From Pseudomonadota bacterium (GTDB taxonomy: Bacteria; Pseudomonadota; Alphaproteobacteria; Rhizobiales; Pleomorphomonadaceae): a stretch of DNA of 23,954 bases. Below, piece by piece: positions 7,961 to 15,469 of the stretch (the first letter of the stretch is position 1; the number at the start of each line of letters is the position of its first letter). Made by a program: the position numbers and the translations under genes. The notes beneath the pieces were generated by a model. It worked only from the letters and a program-made list of their open reading frames with translations, had not been told where the DNA came from and ran no database searches. The DNA is taken from NCBI GenBank assembly GCA_023436885.1, contig JAEZHI010000017.1, positions 1 to 23,954 on the forward strand, in the 5' to 3' direction.

Positions 7961-8353
7961 CGCCTCGTTCGGCCAAGGGGCTATGGTTGATTCAATGATT
8001 GTCGAAGATATCTAATTTGCCGTTAACCGAGATGTATCAAGGACCTCAGACGCGATGATTAGCCGCCTTGGCAAATTCCGCCTGAGTCCATCGCACCTAG
8101 GGCGCTGCCTTATTTACGGATGGTCAGTCGATCTCTCTGGATGCACATGAGAGCGCTTGCTCGCATTCGGAAGCATTTTGTCACGCTGGCCCTCCAGCAG
8201 GTTCGGATGCGGCAATACTCCAACACCCTTCAAATTCGGCCTAGCTTGCCCTTGACAAGCAATGCCTTCTGCATCTCAATACACAAGTCCGTTAAAGCGG
8301 ACTAATGTCCAGTATAATGGACATCCAGATAATGGATAGAATTGGGGAACAAA
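7961..8353. other. divergent intergenic region before the amino-acid ABC operon
   Basis: This 393-bp region lies between the chemoreceptor (-) and the ABC operon (+). A small frame at 8120-8305 has no family resemblance or good ribosome binding site and I reject it. The last 70 bases hold the palindrome array and promoter-like box described separately. In the first 300 bases I see nothing recognisable. Confidence 0.6.
8286..8337. promoter_or_regulatory. three consecutive palindromes over a TATAAT box, candidate IclR operators
   Basis: Palindrome 1 is AGTCCG-N6-CGGACT (8286-8303). Palindrome 2 is ATGTCCA-N6-TGGACAT (8305-8324). Palindrome 3 is ATCCA-N5-TGGAT (8323-8337). The first two share the core GTCC(G/A)-N6-(C/T)GGAC, and their centres are exactly 20 bp apart, about two helical turns. 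TATAAT (8313-8318) lies inside palindrome 2 and makes a likely -10 box, although no good -35 is visible. A dimeric regulator, most simply the IclR protein at the end of this operon, would block RNA polymerase here. That link is inferred. Confidence 0.6.
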
Positions 8354-9199
8354 ATGCACATGTCTGTCCGCACCAGCGGCGTCCTCGCCGCGTCTGTTGT
8401 CCTTCTCCTGTCGACGTCCGCGTATTCCGAAGCTGCCAGCAAGCTCGATGACGTGCTGGCTCGTGGCCACCTGGTCATGGGAACCGGCAGCACCAATGCG
8501 CCCTGGCATTTCAAGAGCGCTGACGACAAGCTGCAGGGCTTCGACGTCGACATGGGGCGCATCATCGCCAAGGCGCTGTTCGGGGATCCCGAGAAGATCG
8601 AATATGTGATCCAGGCGTCCGACGCCCGCATTCCCAACATCACGACCGACAAGGTGGACATCACCTGTCAGTTCATGACGGTGACCGGCGAGCGCGCTCA
8701 GCAGGTGGCTTTCACCATTCCCTACTATCGGGAGGGCGTCGGCCTGATGCTGAAGGGTGACAGCAAGTATGCCGACTATGCCGCGCTGAAGGCGGCCGGA
8801 TCGTCGATCACCGTGTCGGTGCTGCAGAACGTCTACGCCGAGGATATGGTCCACGCCGCCCTGCCTGGCGCCAAGGTCGACCAGTATGACTCCGTCGATC
8901 TGATCTATCAGGCGCTGGAATCGGGCCGCTCGGACGCGGTAGCCACCGACCAGTCGTCGCTCGCCTGGTACATGGCCCAGAACCCCGGCCGCTACAAGGA
9001 TGCCGGCTATGGCTGGAACCCGCAGACCTATGCCTGTGCGGTCAAGCGGGGCGATCAGGACTGGCTGAATTTCGTCAACACGGCCCTGCACGAGGCGATG
9101 ACCGGTGTGGAATTCGATTCCTACGCCAAGTCGTACAAGACCTGGTTCGGCAAGGAACTGGCGCCGCCGCAGATCGGCTTTCCGGTGGAATTCAAGTAA
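8354..9199 (+). CDS. polar amino-acid ABC transporter substrate-binding protein
   Basis: This is a family 3 periplasmic solute-binding protein of 281 residues. A signal peptide covers about 1-27 (SVRTSGVLAASVVLLLSTSA core), and the mature domain begins near SKLDDVLARGHLVMGTG. Family marks are the opening strand with VMGTGSTNAPWHF, the LQGFDVDMGRIIAKAL segment, and a KVDITCQFMTVTGERAQQVAFT segment where the amino-acid ligand normally sits. These fit the glutamine/histidine/cystine group; the exact ligand is unknown. I chose ATG 8354, five bases after GGGGAA; TTG 8342 and ATG 8360 are alternatives. It is the first gene of the importer operon and is followed by a hairpin. Confidence 0.9.
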   Translation: MHMSVRTSGVLAASVVLLLSTSAYSEAASKLDDVLARGHLVMGTGSTNAPWHFKSADDKLQGFDVDMGRIIAKALFGDPEKIEYVIQASDARIPNITTDKVDITCQFMTVTGERAQQVAFTIPYYREGVGLMLKGDSKYADYAALKAAGSSITVSVLQNVYAEDMVHAALPGAKVDQYDSVDLIYQALESGRSDAVATDQSSLAWYMAQNPGRYKDAGYGWNPQTYACAVKRGDQDWLNFVNTALHEAMTGVEFDSYAKSYKTWFGKELAPPQIGFPVEFK

Positions 9200-9204
9200 G
9201 CGCC

Positions 9205-9224
9205 AGAGTTTGACGCGAAACTCT
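9205..9224 (+). other. hairpin after the binding-protein gene
   Basis: AGAGTTT (9205-9211) and AAACTCT (9218-9224) pair perfectly around GACGCG, starting six bases after the stop. No T run follows. Such hairpins often protect the 3' end of binding-protein mRNA and lower expression of the downstream permease genes; that role is inferred here. Confidence 0.5.
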
Positions 9225-9495
9225 ACTGGGTGGGCATTACGGGCATCCACTTGGTCCGAGAAGTCTGCAACTTTTCGGAGGGGTGCCTGAGCTTTGAGTT
9301 CTGCGTTTCCGGTGCTCACGAACCCCAAAGTTCGCTCCGTTCCGGTTATCGAACCCATCGCCATCCGCCTTACGCCGTTGATTTCGCGTCAGGCACTTAT
9401 GGAGCGAGACCTGGAGCATTCGCCGACCGGATGGAGACATCTGAACGGCGGGCGCTTCGGCCTCCGCTCTCTTCCTTTGCAATCAGCGAGGCATT
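9225..9495. other. unassigned spacer between binding protein and first permease
   Basis: About 270 bp without a supported gene is unusual inside a transporter operon. Open frames here have no ribosome binding site or recognisable product. It could hold a second promoter or an untranslated regulatory leader, but I see no specific structure. Confidence 0.4.
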
Positions 9496-10158
9496 ATGGG
9501 CTATACGCTGAATTTCGCCGTGGTCTGGCGCAACTTCGATCGGCTGCTGGAAGGCCTGGCGCTCAGCCTCGGTCTGGCCGTCGCATCGATCCTCATCGGC
9601 GCGGCGATCGGGCTTGCCGTCGCCTTCGCGCTGATTTCCAAATACCGCGCCGCGTCCTGGCCGGCGACGGCCTACGTGACGCTGATCCGCAACCTGCCGA
9701 TCCTGGTTCTGGTGCTGTTTGCCTATTTCGCCTTGCCGCAGATGGGCGTGCGTCTGGACAAGATGCAGAGCTTCGTCGCGGTGCTTGCGATCTATTCGGG
9801 CGCCTATCTGGCGGAGGTCTTTCGGGCGGGCCTGCTCTCCATTCCCAAGGGGCTTTCCGAGGCGGGGTTGGCGATCGGTCTGACGCCGATGCAGATCAGG
9901 ACGACCATCATTGCGCCGCTGATGCTGCGCAACGTTCTGCCCTCGATGTCCTCGACGATCATCTCGCTGTTCAAGGACACCTCCTTGGCCGCTGCCATTG
10001 CCGTTCCGGAACTGACCTTCGAAGCGCGCAAGATCAACGTCGAGAGCTTCCGGGTCATCGAGACGTGGATGGTCGCCTCGGCGCTCTACGTCGTCACCTG
10101 CGCCTTGATCGCCGCGTTGATGCGGCAGGTCGAGCGGCGCCTTGCCCTGCCGAGGTGA
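9496..10158 (+). CDS. amino-acid ABC transporter permease (HisMQ/GlnP type), subunit 1
   Basis: This 220-residue inner-membrane permease has about five helices. It carries the polar amino-acid permease signature: TLIRNLPILVLVLF near 62-75 and the cytoplasmic EAA coupling loop, AEVFRAGLLSIPKGLSEAGL at about 106-124 continuing into AIGLTPMQIR, which docks onto the ATPase. It forms a heterodimer with the product of the next gene, which starts five bases after this stop. A GAGG-containing ribosome binding site precedes ATG 9496. A longer overlapping frame in another phase is a shadow. Confidence 0.92.
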   Translation: MGYTLNFAVVWRNFDRLLEGLALSLGLAVASILIGAAIGLAVAFALISKYRAASWPATAYVTLIRNLPILVLVLFAYFALPQMGVRLDKMQSFVAVLAIYSGAYLAEVFRAGLLSIPKGLSEAGLAIGLTPMQIRTTIIAPLMLRNVLPSMSSTIISLFKDTSLAAAIAVPELTFEARKINVESFRVIETWMVASALYVVTCALIAALMRQVERRLALPR

Positions 10159-10162
10159 CGCC

Positions 10163-10822
10163 ATGACACCATCCTTCCTCGACCAGTTATGGCTTGCCCG
10201 TTACGTCATCCTGTCCGGACTTGGCCTGACGGTATCGATCTCGCTTCTTGCCATCCTCGTGGGTTCAGTGCTCGGCGTGTTCGTCGGCCTGTCGCTGACC
10301 TACGGCAATCGCTGGGCTCGTGTCGTCCTTCGCATCTACACCGACATCGTCCGCGGCACGCCGGTGCTGGTTCTGGTGTTGGCCAGCTATTACGTTTCCT
10401 CGGCAGTCGGCGTGAACCTCGATCCGTTTTCAGCGGGCGTTCTGGCGCTTGCCATCTTCTGTTCGTCGCATGTCGGCGAAATCGTGCGCGGTGGACTGCA
10501 GGCGATTCCCAAGGGACAGACCGAGGCGGCAAAGGCGATCGGACTGACGTTCAGGCAGACCTTCGCCTATGTGTTGTGGCCGCAGGCCCTGCGCCAGTTC
10601 CTGCCGGCCTGGGTCAACACCGCCGCCGAGATGGTCAAGGCGTCGACGCTGCTGTCGGTTATCGGCGTTGCGGAGCTGCTGCTGCGCACCCAGGAAATCA
10701 TTTCCCGCAATTTCATGAGCCTCCAGTTCTACTTCTTTGCCGGAGCGCTCTATTTCGTCGTCAACTACGGCATCGAGCGCTTCGGAAAATACGTCGAGCG
10801 CAAGACCGCCGTTCCATCCTGA
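10163..10822 (+). CDS. amino-acid ABC transporter permease (HisMQ/GlnP type), subunit 2
   Basis: This is a 219-residue partner permease. The conserved DIVRGTPVLVLVL stretch near residue 61 and the EAA loop GEIVRGGLQAIPKGQTEAAK followed by AIGLTFRQTF are intact. I prefer ATG 10163, preceded by GAGGTGA, over the in-frame ATG at 10142, which would overlap the upstream gene and lacks a ribosome binding site. It lies 12 bp before the ATPase gene, so the three membrane-complex genes are tightly packed. Confidence 0.92.
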   Translation: MTPSFLDQLWLARYVILSGLGLTVSISLLAILVGSVLGVFVGLSLTYGNRWARVVLRIYTDIVRGTPVLVLVLASYYVSSAVGVNLDPFSAGVLALAIFCSSHVGEIVRGGLQAIPKGQTEAAKAIGLTFRQTFAYVLWPQALRQFLPAWVNTAAEMVKASTLLSVIGVAELLLRTQEIISRNFMSLQFYFFAGALYFVVNYGIERFGKYVERKTAVPS

Positions 10823-10834
10823 GGATTTCGATCC

Positions 10835-11605
10835 ATGGCCAAGACACTTCTCGAAATCGCGGGATTGCGGAAGACCTACGGGGCCACCGAGGTGCTGAAG
10901 GGCATCGACTGTGCGGTCCACGAGGGCGAGGTGATCGCCATCATCGGCTCATCCGGCTCGGGCAAGACCACGATGCTGCGCTGCATCAACATGCTGGAGG
11001 ATTTCCAGGGCGGCACGATCAGCCTCGACGGTGAGGAGATCGGCTATCACATCGATGGGGCGACGCGCCGGCGCAAGAGCGAGAAGGACATCGCCCGCCA
11101 GCGTGCGCTGACCGGCATGGCCTTCCAGCAGTTCAACCTGTTCCCGCATATGACCGCGGCGCAAAACGTCATGCTCGGTCTCGTCAAGGTGAAGCGTTTG
11201 CCGAAACACGAGGCTCACGCCATAGCCCTCAAGTGGCTCGAACGCGTCGGCCTCGGCGAGCGGGCCGGTCACTATCCCGGCCAGCTTTCCGGCGGCCAGC
11301 AGCAGCGTGTGGCGATCGCCAGGGCCATCGCCATGAACCCGCGCCTGATGCTGTTCGACGAGGTGACCTCGGCACTCGATCCGGAACTCGTCGGCGAAGT
11401 GCTGCAGGTCATCAAGGGGCTCGCCGCCGACGGCATGACCATGCTGCTGGTCACCCACGAGATGCGCTTTGCCTATGAGGTGGCCTCCAGGGTCATTTTC
11501 ATGAACCAAGGCGTGATCTGCGAAGAAGGTAATCCCAGGGAAATGTTCGTCGCGCCCAAGACGGAGCGGCTGGCCGAATTTCTCAAGACTTCCAGTTTCA
11601 ACTGA
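10835..11605 (+). CDS. amino-acid ABC transporter ATP-binding protein
   Basis: This 256-residue ATPase powers the importer from the cytoplasmic face of the membrane. All catalytic motifs are present: Walker A GSSGSGKT (38-45), the Q-loop in FQQFNLFPHM (about 97-106), the signature LSGGQQQR (151-158), Walker B LMLFDE (171-176) and the switch His in THEM (about 208). The D-loop region reads DEVTSALDP where most relatives read DEPTSALDP; the Pro-to-Val change occurs in some members of this family and is not expected to abolish activity. A loop with TRRRKSEKDIARQ at about 77-89 is slightly longer than in HisP or GlnQ. Confidence 0.94.
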   Translation: MAKTLLEIAGLRKTYGATEVLKGIDCAVHEGEVIAIIGSSGSGKTTMLRCINMLEDFQGGTISLDGEEIGYHIDGATRRRKSEKDIARQRALTGMAFQQFNLFPHMTAAQNVMLGLVKVKRLPKHEAHAIALKWLERVGLGERAGHYPGQLSGGQQQRVAIARAIAMNPRLMLFDEVTSALDPELVGEVLQVIKGLAADGMTMLLVTHEMRFAYEVASRVIFMNQGVICEEGNPREMFVAPKTERLAEFLKTSSFN

Positions 11606-11617
11606 AAGAGAGTGATG

Positions 11618-12007
11618 ATGACTATCAAGCGTTACGGCACCGGTGGAACCGGTGCGGGCGGACAGCCGCTTCCCTTCGCCCGCGCCGTCGAGGCAGACGG
11701 CTGGCTCTACGTTTCCGGTCAGGTGGCAATGGAAGGCGGCGAGATCGTCAAGGGCGGCATCGTCTCGGAGAGCCGCAAGGCGATCGACAATCTGATCGCC
11801 ATTCTGAAGGAGGCGGGCTATGGCCTCGAAGATGTCGTGCGCGTCGGTGTCTGGCTGGACGACCCGCGTGACTTCTGGAGCTTCAACGGCGTCTACGCGG
11901 AGTATTTCGGCGAGAACCCGCCGGCCCGTGCTTGCGTCCAGTCGCGGATGATGGTCGATTGCAAAGTAGAGGTTGAGTGCGTCGCCTATCGTGCCGACCG
12001 GAAGTAA
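11618..12007 (+). CDS. RidA-family (YjgF/UK114) deaminase-like protein
   Basis: This protein has 129 residues, the usual length for the family. RidA proteins are cytosolic trimers that hydrolyse reactive enamine or imine intermediates released by PLP enzymes or amino-acid oxidases. The key residues are visible: the arginine in NPPARACVQS (about R104) and the glutamate of the VEVECVAY strand (about E120). It starts 12 bp after the ATPase gene, behind a GAGAG ribosome binding site; ATG 11615 and GTG 11612 are alternative starts. Its place in an amino-acid importer operon suggests the imported compound is oxidised or deaminated through an imine. The ligand is unknown, and subgroup members other than true RidA may lack strong imine deaminase activity. 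Confidence 0.88.
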   Translation: MTIKRYGTGGTGAGGQPLPFARAVEADGWLYVSGQVAMEGGEIVKGGIVSESRKAIDNLIAILKEAGYGLEDVVRVGVWLDDPRDFWSFNGVYAEYFGENPPARACVQSRMMVDCKVEVECVAYRADRK

Positions 12008-12019
12008 CTTGGATGCAGT

Positions 12020-12052
12020 GCTGGGCCATCTCCAAAACCGGAGATGGCCAGC
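12020..12052 (+). other. strong intercistronic hairpin between the RidA-like and IclR genes
   Basis: The left arm 12020-12033 pairs with the right arm 12040-12052: 13 pairs with one bulged G, including a perfect GGCCATCTCC/GGAGATGGCC core, around the loop AAAACC. Only TTCG follows, so it is not a classical terminator. It may partially terminate or stabilise the transcript and so set the level of the regulator. Confidence 0.6.
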
Positions 12053-12070
12053 TTCGACTAGAGGGACGAG

Positions 12071-12859
12071 ATGGCCGATACCGCCGACGCCATGACCGCA
12101 AAACGTGCGCGCGGGCTCGATCGTGCTTTCGACATTCTCGAGTTCCTGCGCGTCAAGCGCCAGCCCATGCGCCCCAACGAGATCGCTTCGGAGATCGACG
12201 CTCCCCGCTCGTCGGTCTACGAACTCGTCAATCTGCTGCTCAGGCACGGCATGCTGGACTATCAGGGCGGAGATGGCCGGGTATTTCTCGGGCGCAAGCT
12301 CTATTTCCTCGGTACCGCGTATGCCGAACAGTTCGATTTCATGCGCGAATGCGACCGTGCGCTTGTGCGCCTCGCCGAGGAAACGCGTGAAACGGCGCAG
12401 ATGTGCCTTCTCGAGGGCAATAAATACACCGTGGCGATGATGCGCGAGAGCGCCCGTCCGTTCCGCATATCCTCGAGCATTGGCGAACTGGTGCCTATCC
12501 CGTGGACCGCGTCGGGCCGGTTGCTGGTGTCGCACCTCAGCGATCAGGAAATTCTCGACCTGATTCCACCGGACGACTTCATCCTGCCCAACGGTCGGCC
12601 GCTCGATCCAGCGGTGTTCATTGCCGAGGTCAGGCAGGCCGCTCTTGACGGCCACTTCACCTTCAACAGCATGGTGGACACCTACACCCACTGCTTTGCC
12701 GCGCCGATCCATCAGGCCGATGGCGCCTGCATCGCAACCTTGTGCCTCGTGGCGCCCAAGGAAGACGGATTGCGCAATCGCGCGTCCTACCTTGAGGCCC
12801 TGGGGCGGGCCTGCCGCGAGATTTCCGAGAGCCTGGGCGTTCACCCAGGCCGACGCTGA
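12071..12859 (+). CDS. IclR-family transcriptional regulator
   Basis: This 262-residue regulator has an N-terminal winged helix-turn-helix (about 12-75; GLDRAFDILEFLRVKRQPM opening and IASEIDAPRSSVYELVNLLL recognition region) and a C-terminal effector domain (about 90-255) with the expected GELVPIPWTASGRLL stretch and a late ACIATLCLVAPKED strand. IclR proteins bind small metabolites and act as repressors or activators. AGAGGGA five bases before ATG 12071 supports the start. As the last gene of the importer operon it probably controls the operon through the palindromes at 8286-8337. It ends only 7 bp from the convergent GH31 gene, with no room for a terminator. Confidence 0.9.
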   Translation: MADTADAMTAKRARGLDRAFDILEFLRVKRQPMRPNEIASEIDAPRSSVYELVNLLLRHGMLDYQGGDGRVFLGRKLYFLGTAYAEQFDFMRECDRALVRLAEETRETAQMCLLEGNKYTVAMMRESARPFRISSSIGELVPIPWTASGRLLVSHLSDQEILDLIPPDDFILPNGRPLDPAVFIAEVRQAALDGHFTFNSMVDTYTHCFAAPIHQADGACIATLCLVAPKEDGLRNRASYLEALGRACREISESLGVHPGRR

Positions 12860-12866
12860 GGCAGGG

Positions 12867-15419
12867 TCATCGGCAGACGACCGAGACGGCGGCGCCTTCA
12901 TAGTCGAGCGAGCGGCCGGCATCCGATGTCATCGGTGAGATACCCGGTTGGACGCGGTGGATTGTCAGGTGTCGGATCCCGGGCATACCGGGATAGGACC
13001 CGCGGCAATCGCCGAGGGTGAGCGTGTTCGAGGCATCGTCCCAGGTGAGGGTGATGCGGGCACATTCGCCGCGCTGGTAGCCGAGCGTAAGGCCGTCGTC
13101 CTCATAGAGCTCGAAGCTGCCGTCGCGGCCGGGGAAGACGTAGACGTCCAACCGGTCCTGGATCGTGCCGGCGGTCGATTGCCGAACAGGGGCAAGCGGC
13201 AGGATGCTGCCGGCCCGGGCATGCAGCGGAATGCGGTCGATCGGGCTGGGGATGACGTGAACACGGCCGCCGGTGCGGTGCTCGCCGGTCCAGACATCGA
13301 ACCAGCCGCCATCGGCTTCAGGAAGATAGATCGGCCAGGTGTCGGCTGCGGCTGCGAGGACCGGGGCGACATGCAGGGCCTTGCCGAACATATAGCTGTG
13401 GGTCTCGCCGAGCGCGTGTGGGTCGCTCGCGAAATCGAATACCAGCGGCCGCATCATCGGCAAGCCGGCGTCGGCCACCTCGGCGGCGGTGCTGTAGATG
13501 TAGGGCAGCAGGCGGTAACGCAGTTCGAGATAGTTCTTGGAGATGGCTTCCACCGTGTCGCCGTAGCGCCAGAACTCGGTGTCGGTTTCAAAGCCATGGA
13601 CGCGCTGCATCGGCAGGAAGGTGGCAAACTGGAACCACCTGAGGAAGCGTTCGCGATAGGCTTCGTCATCATATTGGCCGGGACCGGGGCGGAAGAAGCC
13701 GCCGGCGTCCACCGTCCAGTAGGCATAGCCTGACGCCGCCATGTTGAGACCGGCGGCGATCTGGTTGCCGAGCGTCGTCCAGTCGTTGCCGACGTCGCCC
13801 GACCAGGTGAAGGCCGGATAGCGTTGCTGGCCGAGGAAGGCGCTGCGGGTCAGGATCAGGGCGCGGGTGTCGGGCAGGGCAGCCTGCCAGGAGTCGGAGA
13901 CGGCACGGGTGACTTGGAGAGGATAGGTGAGCTGGACATGCTCGCCGCGCCCGGCAGCGGTCATGCGTCCCGAGAGGTCGTCGTTCTCCGGCTCGGTGGC
14001 GTCCTGCCACCAGGCGTCGATGCCGAAGCGCCTGAGACGGGTTTCCTGCTCGGCGGCATAGAAGGCGGCGGCGTCCGGGTTGAAGAAGTCGACCCAGTCA
14101 GTGCCCTCGATGAAATAGCCGCGACGGGCAAACTCCTGGCCGAGCTCGGAGGAGGGATCGATGCGCGCCCAGACCGACAGCATGAAGCGGGCATCGCGCT
14201 GATGAACCTCGTCGATGAGAGCCTTCGGATCGGGGTAGTGCGCCTCGTCGAAGCGCATGGCGTTCCAGCCGTGCGAGCCCCAGTATTGCCAGTCCTGGAC
14301 GATGACATCGAGCGGCAGTTCGCGGCGGCGAAACTCGTCGAGCGTGTCGATGATCTCGGCCGAGGAGTGGAAGCGCTCGCGGCAGTGGACGTAGCCGAAA
14401 GCCCAGATGGGCAGCATCGGCGTTGGGCCAAGAAGCTCGCGATAGCCACCCATCACCTCGGCGGCACTGGGGCCGGCGATCACCACATAGTCGATGGTTT
14501 CGGTGACCGGCGACCGCCAGACCGTGCGGTCGGTGACGGGGCCGTAGTGCAAGACGGGCTCGTCGGCATCATTGGCTTCCACCCGCACGGTGTGGCGACC
14601 GGGGGTGAGGTTGGCAAAGAAGCTGGTGGTCGGCGGGAGCCAGAAGTTGTCGTGATCGACCAGCGTCCGGTCATCGATTTCTACCCGGTAGCGGCTGCCC
14701 ATCTTCTTGCCGATGTCGAGCAGCATCGCCTGCCGGCCGCCTGTGACAATGTCGATCTCGCCCTCGAAGATGGCCGTGCGCCGCTCGACGTCGGCCCCGC
14801 CCGATGACGTGGTGACGGTCGCGGTCCGTGCCTCGCCGACGGTGCGTTTCACGAGGGCGACGCGGTGCGGCGGCGGATTGAGCTCGCTACGGCCGCGATG
14901 GTGCCAGATCAGTCCGTAGCCTTTGCTGGACAACAGGAAGGGCAGGCTGATCTGTGTGTTGACCTGGGTGAGCCGGCGCGGCAGGCCGCGCAGGTCGAGC
15001 GCGCCATCCTGAAAGCAGCCAGTGCCGTAGAGATGCTCGTCGAGCGGCGAGTCGAAGGCCTGCCTGGCGATGTGGATGGTTTCGCCGCCGAGCTTGTCCG
15101 GAACCAATCGCCGCCCAGCTTCGCTTTCACTGAGCAGCAGCGTGCCATCCGCTCCGAAGAAACGCAGGCGGCCGGTCGCCTCCGTCACCTCGCAGAAGAG
15201 ATACGGCAGTGTGAGGCGGGTGGTTCCACTATCCTTGCTGACGGACGCGGCGGTTTTCGGCAGGCCGTCCATCAGGATCCGGCTCTCGGGGATCGTGCCG
15301 TCCTGTCCGCTTGGCGCGAAGCGAACCCTGAAGGCCCGGTCGGTCAGAGCGGTGATGGACAGCACGCCGTCGGGATAGGCTCTGGTGAAATCCGGATTGG
15401 AAAGAGTGGGTGTGGTCAT
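12867..15419 (-). CDS. glycoside hydrolase family 31, probable alpha-xylosidase
   Basis: This is a cytosolic retaining alpha-glycosidase of 850 residues with no signal peptide. An N-terminal beta-sandwich is followed, around residues 205-300, by an inserted beta-rich segment resembling a PA14 module, then the (beta/alpha)8 domain opening near PMLPIWAFGYVHCRERFHS. The nucleophile region reads DAWWQDATEPEN with the candidate catalytic Asp at about D473; the acid/base Asp is likely D542 in WSGDVGNDW. A DUF5110-like domain with the FELYEDDGLTLGY segment lies near the C-terminus. The WWxDATEPE form and the PA14-like insert recall alpha-xylosidases acting on xyloglucan oligosaccharides, so isoprimeverose-type substrates are my best guess; alpha-glucosidase is possible. 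The frame extends upstream, and ATG 15473, overlapping the permease stop, is an alternative start. Confidence 0.88.
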   Translation of the reverse strand: MTTPTLSNPDFTRAYPDGVLSITALTDRAFRVRFAPSGQDGTIPESRILMDGLPKTAASVSKDSGTTRLTLPYLFCEVTEATGRLRFFGADGTLLLSESEAGRRLVPDKLGGETIHIARQAFDSPLDEHLYGTGCFQDGALDLRGLPRRLTQVNTQISLPFLLSSKGYGLIWHHRGRSELNPPPHRVALVKRTVGEARTATVTTSSGGADVERRTAIFEGEIDIVTGGRQAMLLDIGKKMGSRYRVEIDDRTLVDHDNFWLPPTTSFFANLTPGRHTVRVEANDADEPVLHYGPVTDRTVWRSPVTETIDYVVIAGPSAAEVMGGYRELLGPTPMLPIWAFGYVHCRERFHSSAEIIDTLDEFRRRELPLDVIVQDWQYWGSHGWNAMRFDEAHYPDPKALIDEVHQRDARFMLSVWARIDPSSELGQEFARRGYFIEGTDWVDFFNPDAAAFYAAEQETRLRRFGIDAWWQDATEPENDDLSGRMTAAGRGEHVQLTYPLQVTRAVSDSWQAALPDTRALILTRSAFLGQQRYPAFTWSGDVGNDWTTLGNQIAAGLNMAASGYAYWTVDAGGFFRPGPGQYDDEAYRERFLRWFQFATFLPMQRVHGFETDTEFWRYGDTVEAISKNYLELRYRLLPYIYSTAAEVADAGLPMMRPLVFDFASDPHALGETHSYMFGKALHVAPVLAAAADTWPIYLPEADGGWFDVWTGEHRTGGRVHVIPSPIDRIPLHARAGSILPLAPVRQSTAGTIQDRLDVYVFPGRDGSFELYEDDGLTLGYQRGECARITLTWDDASNTLTLGDCRGSYPGMPGIRHLTIHRVQPGISPMTSDAGRSLDYEGAAVSVVCR

Positions 15420-15469
15420 GATGCCCGGAAGATTGCTGTGTGATGGGGGAGCCCGATCGTCACCGGCGG

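Noticed and set aside
8120..8305. 61-codon frame upstream of the amino-acid ABC operon
   Set aside because: It has no ribosome binding site, ends inside the palindrome array and resembles no known protein.
11348..11374. Val instead of Pro in the DEVTSALDP segment of the amino-acid ABC ATPase
   Set aside because: All catalytic residues are intact, and as far as I recall this variant occurs in related ATPases, so it is not a sign of an inactive protein.
10949..12922. 657-codon minus-strand frame opposite the ATPase, RidA-like and IclR genes
   Set aside because: It is antisense to three clearly recognisable genes and shows low-complexity composition typical of shadow frames in GC-rich DNA.
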